Source: Methanosphaera sp.
GTDB lineage: Archaea; Methanobacteriota; Methanobacteria; Methanobacteriales; Methanobacteriaceae
DNA: 34,154 nt
NCBI RefSeq assembly: GCF_016282985.1
Contig: NZ_JAEELZ010000035.1
Coordinates: 1 to 34,154 of the forward strand
Direction of reading: 5' to 3'
The position numbers and the translations under genes were made by a program. Shown here piece by piece: positions 17,851 through 26,036 of the stretch (positions are counted from its first letter, which is position 1; each line of letters starts with the position of its first letter). The notes beneath the pieces are model-generated. The model was given only the letters and a program-made list of their open reading frames with translations. It was not told the origin of the DNA and ran no database searches.

Positions 17851-17859
17851 TTTTATAAG
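17851..17859 (+). promoter_or_regulatory. TATA box for a leaderless glutamate-cysteine ligase mRNA
   Basis: TTTTATAAG is centred 27 bases before the ATG at 17882, the usual distance from archaeal TATA box to transcription start. No ribosome site is visible between them. Together these suggest that the transcript begins at or next to the start codon. Confidence 0.55.
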
Positions 17860-17881
17860 TGTTAAAAAACAATATAAATAT

Positions 17882-19297
17882 ATGAAAAAATTTCTGACAA
17901 CAACCAACATCAGAGGCCTATTAACTCCTAAAGAATTGCTTAGTGGAAACTTTGGATTTGAAAAAGAAGGACTGAGAATAGATCAAAAAGGAAATTTATC
18001 TATAACGCCACATCCTGATGTATTCGGAAATAAACTAAAAAATCCTTACATTACAACAGACTTTTCAGAAAGTCAAGTGGAAATAGTTACTCCAACATTT
18101 AATTCACTTAAAGAAGCATATCAATGTTTAACATTCTTAGTTGATATTGTTAACACATCCATACCAAATGACCAGTATATTTGGAACCAATCATTACCTT
18201 GCATACTTCCTGATAAATACATGATACCATTAGCAGAATATGAAGGTAAAAAAGGAGAAGAATCAAGAGACTACCGAATCAACTTAGCTAAAAAATACGG
18301 TACAAAAAAACAAATGATTTCAGGAATACATTATAACTTCTCAATAGATGAAAAAACGATACAAAAATTATATTCCAATTATGAAAAAGAAGATATTTCA
18401 TATAAAAATTTCAAAAACGAGATTTACTTAAAAATTACACGAAATTATCTCAGATTAAAGTGGTTAATAATATATTTAACAGGAGCAACACCATCAGCTC
18501 ATAAAACATTTACCAAAGAATGTATAGAACTTATGAAAAACTTCGATGGGATTGATAGTTTCTATTCCAAAGAAGGAGCATCTTTTAGAAATTCAAGTAT
18601 AGGATATAAAAATTTACTAGCATTATATCCACGTTATGATAATATTAGAAATTTTATTAACGATGTAAATTCTTTTATAGAAGAGGGAAGTTTATCCGAA
18701 GCAAAAGAATTATATACTCAGATAAGATTAAAACCAAAAGATCCTACCAACTATTTAGAATCTTTACTGGAAAATGGAATTCTATATTTGGAAGTAAGAA
18801 GTATTGATATTAATCCTTTTGACAAATGTGGAATATCTCTTGTAGATGCAGAATTCGTACATTTGTTCCTGATATATTTAATGCTTAAAGAAGAAAGCAA
18901 ATACGATGAATGGCAAAGTGAAGGAGTTTATAACGAAGAACTAATTGCCGAAAAAGCATTTAATCCGGATATTTTTTTACTTAAAGATGGTGAAAATATT
19001 AAAATTAAAGAATGGGCAAATGAAATTTTAAATGAAATTGAAGAATTAAATAATATCTTTGAATTAAAAAAAGAAAATATTATACAAATAATGCGTGAAA
19101 GAGTAAATAATTCTGAAAAAACCTACGCAAAACAACTTGTAGATATAATTGAAAATAAAGGTTTTGTTGCCAGCCAAACCTCCATTGCAATTCATAATAA
19201 GGAAACCAGTTTTGAATCAATAGATTTGGAAACTATTAGAAATAATGAAAAATTATTAGATTATTACACCCATTCTCTTCCAAAGATAAGATTATAA
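17882..19297 (+). CDS. gshA: Glutamate-cysteine ligase (gamma-glutamylcysteine synthetase)
   Basis: A 471-residue ligase joining glutamate and cysteine with ATP to give gamma-glutamylcysteine. Family signatures are FGFEKEGLRI (bacterial GLERETLRV), TTDFSESQVEIVTP, MISGIHYNFSI, RNSSIGY and YLEVRSIDINPF, as in the GshA/GshAB type of bacteria. The protein stops after this domain, with no ATP-grasp glutathione synthetase fused, so the likely product is gamma-glutamylcysteine unless a synthetase exists elsewhere. This enzyme is unusual in methanogens, which rely on coenzymes M and B, so transfer from bacteria is a reasonable inference. ATG 17882 is chosen from the TATA spacing and homology; an in-frame ATG at 17843 would lie upstream of that TATA box. 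It is followed by a strong hairpin terminator and stands as a single-gene unit. Confidence 0.9.
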   Translation: MKKFLTTTNIRGLLTPKELLSGNFGFEKEGLRIDQKGNLSITPHPDVFGNKLKNPYITTDFSESQVEIVTPTFNSLKEAYQCLTFLVDIVNTSIPNDQYIWNQSLPCILPDKYMIPLAEYEGKKGEESRDYRINLAKKYGTKKQMISGIHYNFSIDEKTIQKLYSNYEKEDISYKNFKNEIYLKITRNYLRLKWLIIYLTGATPSAHKTFTKECIELMKNFDGIDSFYSKEGASFRNSSIGYKNLLALYPRYDNIRNFINDVNSFIEEGSLSEAKELYTQIRLKPKDPTNYLESLLENGILYLEVRSIDINPFDKCGISLVDAEFVHLFLIYLMLKEESKYDEWQSEGVYNEELIAEKAFNPDIFLLKDGENIKIKEWANEILNEIEELNNIFELKKENIIQIMRERVNNSEKTYAKQLVDIIENKGFVASQTSIAIHNKETSFESIDLETIRNNEKLLDYYTHSLPKIRL

Positions 19298-19366
19298 AAT
19301 ATAATTACATTTTGGGAAGTAAAAAAAAAGTACAACTTGAATGATATTTAAAGAGGGAGAAATAAA

Positions 19367-19400
19367 TTGAAGTAAAATATATTTACTCAATTTTTTTATT
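19367..19400. terminator. Hairpin with T7 tail between convergent genes
   Basis: TTGAAGTAAA at 19367-19376 pairs with TTTACTCAA at 19382-19390, with one bulged A and a five-base ATATA loop. TTTTTTTATT follows on the plus strand. This should terminate the glutamate-cysteine ligase transcript and may also serve rfbC from the other side. Confidence 0.65.
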
Positions 19401-19414
19401 AACTATTTTTTTAA

Positions 19415-19972
19415 TTAAAAGTCTGTTTCTGTTTCACTTAACGGTTTCCAGAGTTTATCTTTTTCTGAAAGAATTATTTCATCAATATCATCAATTGGCC
19501 AATCAATACCTATTTCAGGATCATCCCATTTGATTCCACCTTCATCATCGGCTTTATAAAAATCAGTACATTTATATGTAAACTCTGCAGTATCACTTAG
19601 TACTACAAATCCATGTGCAAAACCTTCCGGAATGTAGAATTGTTTTTTATTTTCGGCAGATAATAATACTCCTTCCCATTTACCGTATGTAGGTGAATCT
19701 TTTCTCAAATCTACTGCAACATCAAATACTTCTCCACTGATAACTCTTACTAGTTTTCCTTGTGGTTGAGTATATTGGAAGTGAAGTCCTCTTAAAACTC
19801 CTTTTTTTGATTTTGATTGATTATCTTGAACAAATTCCATGTCCAGTCCATTTTCTGAGAATACTTCCTTATGATATGTTTCCATAAAATATCCTCTATT
19901 ATCCCCAAATACTTGTGGTTCTATGATGTAAACTCCTTCGATACTAGTTTTATTAAATTTAAAATCGGCCAT
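19415..19972 (-). CDS. rfbC: dTDP-4-dehydrorhamnose 3,5-epimerase
   Basis: A 185-residue cupin of the RmlC/RfbC family, the third step of dTDP-L-rhamnose synthesis. His64 in LRGLHFQ is the catalytic base. PEGFAHGFVVLSD and the YKCTDFY segment (Tyr133, Tyr139) complete the active site, and length is normal for the family. The start has AGAGGAA just upstream on the minus strand. Its pathway partners RfbA, RfbB and RfbD are not in the window, so they must lie elsewhere or the enzyme serves another dTDP-sugar. It is divergent from glf across 106 bases. Confidence 0.95.
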   Translation of the reverse strand: MADFKFNKTSIEGVYIIEPQVFGDNRGYFMETYHKEVFSENGLDMEFVQDNQSKSKKGVLRGLHFQYTQPQGKLVRVISGEVFDVAVDLRKDSPTYGKWEGVLLSAENKKQFYIPEGFAHGFVVLSDTAEFTYKCTDFYKADDEGGIKWDDPEIGIDWPIDDIDEIILSEKDKLWKPLSETETDF

Positions 19973-20078
19973 AATATTCCTCTTATTTTTTCTGATATTA
20001 TATTGTTATTCATAATCTTTAAAATTTATTATCAACCAAATACATACTTTCTAGTATATAATCTACAAGGGAAAATAT

Positions 20079-21188
20079 ATGAAATATGATTATTTAATAG
20101 TAGGATCCGGATTATTTGGTTCGATATTTGCATATGAAATGAAAAAAATAGGAAAAAACTGTTTAGTAATAGAAAAAAGAGACCATATTGGTGGAAACAT
20201 ATACACTTCCAAAGAAGAAAACATCAATGTACACAAATATGGAGCACATATTTTCCATACAAGTGACAAAGAAGTATGGGAGTATATTAACCAATTTACA
20301 GAGTTCAATAACTTTATTAACTCACCTGTTGCAGTTTATGAAGATAAAATGTACAATTTACCATTTAATATGAACACGTTCTATCAAATGTGGGGTACTA
20401 AAACACCTACCGAAGCTCTTGAAAAAATTGAAGAACAAAAAGCTGAAGCAAATATTACAGAACCTAAAAACTTAGAAGAACAAGCAATAAGTTTAGTTGG
20501 ACTGGATATTTACACAAAACTTATTAAAGGTTATACTGAAAAACAATGGGGAAAAGATTGTACTGAATTACCTGCATTCATTATTAAAAGATTACCGGTA
20601 CGATTGACATTTGACAACAACTACTTTAATGACAGATACCAGGGAATACCATTAGATGGATATACAACCGTAATCGAACAGATGTTGGATGGAACAGAAG
20701 TCAAGTTGAACACAGATTTCTTTAAAGACCGTGAAAACTGGGAGAATATTGCTGATAAAATAGTGTTTACTGGAATGATAGATCAATTCTATGACTACAA
20801 ATTCGGAAGATTAGAATATCGAGGATTACGTTTTGAAACTGAAACGCTTGATGTGGAAAATTATCAGGGAAATGCTGTGATTAATTATACTGAACGTGAA
20901 ATTCCTTACACTCGTATTATTGAACATAAACACTTTGAAGCATCAGAAAGTCCTAAAACTATAGTTACAAAAGAGTATCCTGCACAATGGAATCCAGGGG
21001 ATGAAGCATATTATCCTGTAAACAATGATAAAAATAACGAAATCTATGCGAAATATGAAGAACTTGCCAGTCAAGAAGAAAAAGTTATATTCGGTGGAAG
21101 ATTAGGTACATATAAATACTATGATATGTGGAAAATCATAGCTGAAGCATTAAATTGTGTTAAAAAAGAAAAAAAATTAATTGAATAA
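20079..21188 (+). CDS. glf: UDP-galactopyranose mutase
   Basis: A 369-residue flavoenzyme interconverting UDP-galactopyranose and UDP-galactofuranose, the donor for galactofuranose in surface glycans. Residues 5-20 hold the FAD-binding loop (LIVGSGLFGSIFAYE), followed by EKRDHIGGNIY and HKYGAHIFHT. GYTEKQWG and the C-terminal YYPVNNDKNNEIY and GGRLGTYKYYDM segments are characteristic of Glf. AGGG lies 7 bases before the ATG. Its end overlaps the end of the convergent GT4 gene by 12 bases. The adjacent GT4 enzyme could use the product, but that is only proximity. Confidence 0.95.
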   Translation: MKYDYLIVGSGLFGSIFAYEMKKIGKNCLVIEKRDHIGGNIYTSKEENINVHKYGAHIFHTSDKEVWEYINQFTEFNNFINSPVAVYEDKMYNLPFNMNTFYQMWGTKTPTEALEKIEEQKAEANITEPKNLEEQAISLVGLDIYTKLIKGYTEKQWGKDCTELPAFIIKRLPVRLTFDNNYFNDRYQGIPLDGYTTVIEQMLDGTEVKLNTDFFKDRENWENIADKIVFTGMIDQFYDYKFGRLEYRGLRFETETLDVENYQGNAVINYTEREIPYTRIIEHKHFEASESPKTIVTKEYPAQWNPGDEAYYPVNNDKNNEIYAKYEELASQEEKVIFGGRLGTYKYYDMWKIIAEALNCVKKEKKLIE

Positions 21189-22301
21189 GCTTTCATATGC
21201 TTTATTCAACTTATCCCCTATTACTTCTTTTGTATAATTATTTTTATTTTCTAAACCTTCAATTTGTAATTTTTTATATAATTCTCTGTCATTTAAAATC
21301 GTGAGTATCTGTTTAGCTAGTTCTTCATGATTTTTCGGTTCAAAAAATAGTCCTCCTTTTTGACCACTTGATTCAACTACTGGAGGAATACGTGCAGCCA
21401 CAAAAGGTGTTTCAAGTGATTGTGCTTCAATGATAACTATACCAAAACCTTCAACAATACTTGGAAGACAAAATACATCAGATGAATTCACTACTTTCAT
21501 CACGTCATCATGTTCTTCAACAAAACCTAGAAACTCAATATTTTCATCCAATTCCAATTGCTTGGTTAAATTTTTAAGATTTTCATCTTCAGGACCTGTA
21601 CCTATAATTTTACATTGAATTTCTGGAATTTCATCTTTAATTAGTGCTACTGCCTTTATTAAATCATTTACACGCTTATACTCCACCAATCTAGCCACAC
21701 ATGAAATTGTTGGTTTATCATATTTTTCTGATTCAACCATTGGAAAATCAACAATATTATGAACGGTTATTGTTTTTGTGTTATCAACATACTTGTTAAG
21801 GTTATTTCTTGTAAAATCTGAAACGGCAACATATAAATCAATATCTTTTTTAAAAATATATCTTTCAAGTATTTCACCAAAAAGACCAGATATACCCATA
21901 TTTTTTGTCCATTCACCAATCCATACGTCATGGTATCTTAGGGCTACTTTAGAGTTTAATTTTTCAGCAAGCTTATAAGCTACAGGATATGTGATGAAAT
22001 TATAACCAATTACGAGGTCAATATCTTCAAGATCTTTATGTTTATCTACGGCATCTTTCATAAACTTTAACCTACTGGTAAATGATCCTTTTTGTACATA
22101 ACCTCTATCTTCTCCACAACAGATTACATGTACATCCTGAATATTAAACTCATCAAGTTCGCCCTCTTTTGATGTTAGAACTGTAACATTATGATACTTT
22201 GAAAGTCCTAAAGCTTCATTATAACAACAAACTTCCACACCACCCTTAATATCTAAACAATCACTATGTGGAAAATATTCTGTAACTATACAAATATTCA
22301 T
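21177..22301 (-). CDS. GT4-family glycosyltransferase
   Basis: A 374-residue GT-B glycosyltransferase. The N-terminal half opens with MNICIVTEYFPHSD and the GGVEVCCYNEALGLSK acceptor region. The C-terminal half has ISCVARLVEYKRVNDLIKA, the GTGPE segment and SIVEGFGIVIIEAQS, the E-x7-E motif of retaining GT4 enzymes. It acts at the cytoplasmic face of the membrane in glycan assembly; donor and acceptor are unknown. It lies 12 bases downstream of the flippase gene on the same strand, so the two form an operon. AGGG precedes its ATG. Confidence 0.9.
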   Translation of the reverse strand: MNICIVTEYFPHSDCLDIKGGVEVCCYNEALGLSKYHNVTVLTSKEGELDEFNIQDVHVICCGEDRGYVQKGSFTSRLKFMKDAVDKHKDLEDIDLVIGYNFITYPVAYKLAEKLNSKVALRYHDVWIGEWTKNMGISGLFGEILERYIFKKDIDLYVAVSDFTRNNLNKYVDNTKTITVHNIVDFPMVESEKYDKPTISCVARLVEYKRVNDLIKAVALIKDEIPEIQCKIIGTGPEDENLKNLTKQLELDENIEFLGFVEEHDDVMKVVNSSDVFCLPSIVEGFGIVIIEAQSLETPFVAARIPPVVESSGQKGGLFFEPKNHEELAKQILTILNDRELYKKLQIEGLENKNNYTKEVIGDKLNKAYESLFN

Positions 22302-22313
22302 GACAATCCCTTA

Positions 22314-23756
22314 TTACCTATTTTTTACCTGTTCAACCAAACCAACAATTATTTTCCTGTCCTCATCATTAATAGCACCAGTCACAAACAATGCCACCAA
22401 ATAAACAACAATAGCTACAAAAACACCTACTACAAATGGCAATTGCAAATAGATTAATACAAATGCCATGAAAATGTTAGCAAGTAAAACTTGAAGTATC
22501 GGTTTGATAGTGGATTTAATATTTAATTTAAAGTCTGTTTTATGTAATGAATATAACATCAAGATTAATACCAATAATTCCGTTAAAACACTAGTCATAC
22601 TGGCACCAACATATGAATATTGTGAAATAAGAATATAATTCATAATTACACTAAATACTGCACCAATTGCAGCAACTTTTGTTACTAAAAATTGCTTATT
22701 GATTGCATTTAATAAAGTAGATGTTGTTCCACTTAAAAACATAAATATTACTGCCCACATTAAAACACTCATACATACTGTTGCATCCAAGTACTGGGAA
22801 CCAAATATAATATTAATTATATCATGGGAATATATTACAGATCCTATTACAATAGGAACCGATGAAATTAACATGTATTTCAACATTTTCTGATATAAAT
22901 CATTTAATTTTTCTTTATCTTCTACAAATAATTGACTCATTACTGGGAAAACTGCATTGGATAATAAAACAAATAAGGCTGATAATACCAATATTATTTT
23001 CTGTGAAGAACTAAAAAGTCCTACTGCAACACTACCTGACATAAATGTCAGTATTATTCCTGCAATCCAAAAGTATATTGATGTAAAAACACTTGTTATC
23101 CCAAAGGGAATACTGTTAACAATTATCTCTTTTAAAAAGTTTCTGCTAAAGTCATACTCAAATTTAGGATAATGTCTTATTTTAATAATCCAACCTAAAA
23201 CAAATGACAGAATCATAGCTATTGGATAAGTAGCTGCAATCCATACTACATCTAATTTCAAATATATGAATAGCAATGCAAGTAAGAAAACACCTACATT
23301 ATAAACTGTATTTATAATAGTTTGATAATGCATTTTCTCATTACTTTGATATAGGGAATAATAAAAAGTTGTAAAAGAGTTAAAAAACATGTAAACTCCA
23401 ATAACGATCATTACCCCCAATGCTTTTCCTGTAAATCCACTCAAATAACTAAAAATGACATATATTATGAATGTAATTATTGTAAGTATCAGACGTAAAA
23501 CAAATGCTGTTCCAAAATATTTACTTGTTAAATCATGATTTCTGGATACTTTCTGAATAGCATAATATCCGAGTCCTAAATCACAAAAAACTCCAAATAT
23601 ACCTATAACACTTAATGCAGAAGAAATAAGACCAAAATTATATGTTCCAAGATATCTGGCCGTGACTAATGTTAAAAGGAACATAAATACATTACTTATT
23701 AAACTAGCCAATACTAAAAAACCAGAATTCTTAACTACTCTTGTTGCTACAGACAT
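22314..23756 (-). CDS. Wzx-type polysaccharide flippase
   Basis: A 480-residue polytopic membrane protein of the polysaccharide transporter (PST) family in the MOP superfamily, with about 12-14 helices. The start, TRVVKNSGFLVLASLISNVF, and ARYLGTYNFGLISSALS are typical of Wzx proteins, which move lipid-linked oligosaccharides to the outer face. The end is GAINDEDRKIIVGLVEQVKNR. TTATATATGA on the minus strand near 23800-23791 is a candidate TATA box and would give a leader of about 13 bases, consistent with no clear ribosome site. It heads the operon with the GT4 gene. Confidence 0.9.
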   Translation of the reverse strand: MSVATRVVKNSGFLVLASLISNVFMFLLTLVTARYLGTYNFGLISSALSVIGIFGVFCDLGLGYYAIQKVSRNHDLTSKYFGTAFVLRLILTIITFIIYVIFSYLSGFTGKALGVMIVIGVYMFFNSFTTFYYSLYQSNEKMHYQTIINTVYNVGVFLLALLFIYLKLDVVWIAATYPIAMILSFVLGWIIKIRHYPKFEYDFSRNFLKEIIVNSIPFGITSVFTSIYFWIAGIILTFMSGSVAVGLFSSSQKIILVLSALFVLLSNAVFPVMSQLFVEDKEKLNDLYQKMLKYMLISSVPIVIGSVIYSHDIINIIFGSQYLDATVCMSVLMWAVIFMFLSGTTSTLLNAINKQFLVTKVAAIGAVFSVIMNYILISQYSYVGASMTSVLTELLVLILMLYSLHKTDFKLNIKSTIKPILQVLLANIFMAFVLIYLQLPFVVGVFVAIVVYLVALFVTGAINDEDRKIIVGLVEQVKNR

Positions 23757-24157
23757 ATTATCATTTAATTTTTTTTTTCAGTTAATTAGTTCATATATAA
23801 TTTAAAGTAATTTAATTTTTGGTCAAAAAATACTAATTATACAAAAAAGCTTTTTAAAAAATTTATTATTTCTCATTTTTTTTTCGATAAGATTGGTTTG
23901 TAAAATGTATTTAAAAAGTAATTATTTCTCAATTTAAGAATCAAGAAAAATTTATGTATAATAAAAAAAATATTAATTAACATATAGAATTACTTTATAA
24001 ATATCCGATATTTTTCAAAATAGTTTTTTTAATTTTTTCTAAAAAACATTTAAACAGAATTAAAAAAATGAACTATAACCATTAATTGAAAAATATCTTA
24101 AATCATTACACTATCATGAATGAAGAATGATTTTTTACAAGAATTACAGGAGTTTCG
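23757..24157. other. Divergent non-coding region between flippase and rfbF
   Basis: About 400 bases, extremely AT-rich, with several T- and A-runs and no supported gene. It must hold promoters for both directions. Candidates are TTATATATGA on the minus strand (23800-23791) for the flippase and CTTTATAAATAT at about 23994-24005 on the plus strand for rfbF, the latter implying a leader of about 130 bases. I saw no clear dyad. Confidence 0.4.
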
Positions 24158-24943
24158 ATGAAAATGAAAGTTGTCATCCTTGCGGGCGGATTTGGTACAA
24201 GAATATCAGAAGAATCACATTTAAAACCTAAACCAATGATTGAAATTGGAGAAAAACCAATACTATGGCACATTATGAAAATTTATTCTTATTATGGTTT
24301 TAATGAATTTATAATTTGTTTAGGTTACAAATCCCATATGATTAAAGAATTTTTTGCAGATTATTATTTACACACATCAGATGTCACCATAGACTTAGAA
24401 ACCAATGAATTAAAAATTCATAACAACTATGCGGAACCATGGAAAGTTACACTCGTAGATACTGGTTTAAACACCATGACCGGTGGAAGAATAAAAAGAA
24501 TAAAACCATATTTACCTAAAGATGAACCATTCATGTTGACTTATGGTGATGGAGTTTGTGATGTAGATTTAAACGAGTTACTGGAATATCATAAGAATCA
24601 TGGAAAGTTAGCCACTATCACAGCAATCAATTTAGATGCACGTTTTGGTGTTCTTAGAATAGATGATGAAAACACTATTACACAATTTTCAGAGAAAAGT
24701 AAAGCTGATGGTGGATGGATTAATGGTGGATTCATGGTATTAGAACCTGAAGTAATAGATTATATTACTGATGATACCACTATTTTTGAAAAAGCTCCGT
24801 TAGAAAACTTAGCACATGATGGAGAACTTAAATCATATAAACACAGAGGCTTCTGGAAGTGTATGGATACAAAACGTGACCATGATGCACTTGAAAAAAT
24901 GTGGAATGAAGATAATGCACCATGGTATATTTGGAAAGAATAG
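24158..24943 (+). CDS. rfbF: Glucose-1-phosphate cytidylyltransferase
   Basis: A 261-residue enzyme making CDP-glucose from glucose 1-phosphate and CTP, the entry to CDP-linked 6-deoxy and 3,6-dideoxy sugars. LAGGFGTRISEESHLKPKPM is the nucleotide-binding signature of the CDP-specific branch. LTYGDGVCDVDL holds the metal-binding Asp, and INGGFMVLEPEV the sugar-binding part. Length is standard. AGGAG lies five bases before ATG 24158. It begins a co-directional cluster that runs to about 34034, with only 12 bases before rfbG. Confidence 0.95.
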   Translation: MKMKVVILAGGFGTRISEESHLKPKPMIEIGEKPILWHIMKIYSYYGFNEFIICLGYKSHMIKEFFADYYLHTSDVTIDLETNELKIHNNYAEPWKVTLVDTGLNTMTGGRIKRIKPYLPKDEPFMLTYGDGVCDVDLNELLEYHKNHGKLATITAINLDARFGVLRIDDENTITQFSEKSKADGGWINGGFMVLEPEVIDYITDDTTIFEKAPLENLAHDGELKSYKHRGFWKCMDTKRDHDALEKMWNEDNAPWYIWKE

Positions 24944-24955
24944 CTGGTGAAATAA

Positions 24956-26023
24956 TTGGAAAAGTTTTTTAAAAACAAAACGGTTCTAGTTACTGGACAT
25001 ACCGGTTTTAAAGGGTCCTGGATATCAAAAATTTTAAGTAAATGGAATGCAAATGTTATAGGTTATTCTTTAGAAGCTGAAACAAATCCCAATTTGTATG
25101 ATTTACTAAAATTAGATGAAAGTGTTACATCAGTTATTGGTGATGTTCGTAATTTAAAACTCTTAAGAAAGACATTTAACGAATATTCACCCGAAATTGT
25201 TATTCATATGGCTGCTCAGCCAATTGTAAGAAAAAGTTATGAAAATCCAGTGTATACCTATGAAACAAACGTTATGGGCACTGTGAATGTATGTGAATGT
25301 ATTCGAGAATGTGAAAATGTAGAATCTTTTCTTAATGTAACTACAGACAAAGTCTATGAAAATAAGGATAAGAATCATTCATTCTCAGAAGATGAAAAAC
25401 TTGATGGATACGATCCGTATTCCAATAGTAAATCTTGTTCAGAACTAGTCACACATTCATATAATAATTCATTCTTTAAAGAACAGGGTATTAAATGTTC
25501 CACGGCCAGAGCAGGTAATGTGATTGGTGGAGGAGATTTTGCAATTGATCGTATTATCCCTGATTGTGTTAGAGCATCAATTAATAACGAAAACATCATA
25601 ATTAGAAATCCACATTCAATTAGACCATATCAACACGTGCTAGAACCATTATTACTCTATTTAACAATTGTTCAAAAACAATATCATAATGAAAAATATG
25701 CGGGTTATTATAATGTTGGTCCAGATGATGTGGATTGCATAACCACTGGTGAAATAACTGATTTATACTGCAAATATTATAATAAAAACAATGACAACCC
25801 AATTAAATGGATTAACAAATCAGATAATGGACCACATGAAGCAGCATTATTAAAATTAAATAATCAAAAAATTAAAGACACTTTTAACTGGAAACCCGTT
25901 TGGAATATTGAAAAAGCTGTTGAAAAAACTGTTGAATGGACAAAAAGTTACATAAATAATGAAGACATTATTGAATGCACTACTAATCAAATCAATGAAT
26001 ATCTAAAACAAAAAGGTGATTGA
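24956..26023 (+). CDS. rfbG: CDP-glucose 4,6-dehydratase
   Basis: A 355-residue extended short-chain dehydrogenase that converts CDP-glucose to CDP-4-keto-6-deoxyglucose with bound NAD. The Rossmann motif TGHTGFKGSW is at 13-22, followed by HMAAQPIVRKSYENP, TTDKVYEN and the catalytic DPYSNSK (Tyr-x3-Lys). The late segments RPYQHVLEPL and GYYNVGPDD are characteristic of RfbG. Translation starts at TTG 24956, set by GGTGA at 24946-24950 with a five-base spacer; there is no nearby ATG. Its end lies just before or overlaps the start of rfbH, indicating coupled translation. Confidence 0.95.
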   Translation: MEKFFKNKTVLVTGHTGFKGSWISKILSKWNANVIGYSLEAETNPNLYDLLKLDESVTSVIGDVRNLKLLRKTFNEYSPEIVIHMAAQPIVRKSYENPVYTYETNVMGTVNVCECIRECENVESFLNVTTDKVYENKDKNHSFSEDEKLDGYDPYSNSKSCSELVTHSYNNSFFKEQGIKCSTARAGNVIGGGDFAIDRIIPDCVRASINNENIIIRNPHSIRPYQHVLEPLLLYLTIVQKQYHNEKYAGYYNVGPDDVDCITTGEITDLYCKYYNKNNDNPIKWINKSDNGPHEAALLKLNNQKIKDTFNWKPVWNIEKAVEKTVEWTKSYINNEDIIECTTNQINEYLKQKGD

Positions 26024-26036
26024 AATTTTTGAGGAC

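Noticed and set aside
17623-17865. 80-codon plus-strand frame overlapping the HTH regulator
   Set aside because: It lies in another frame of a gene with clear domains, crosses a hairpin terminator and has a Lys/Phe-rich, unrecognisable translation.
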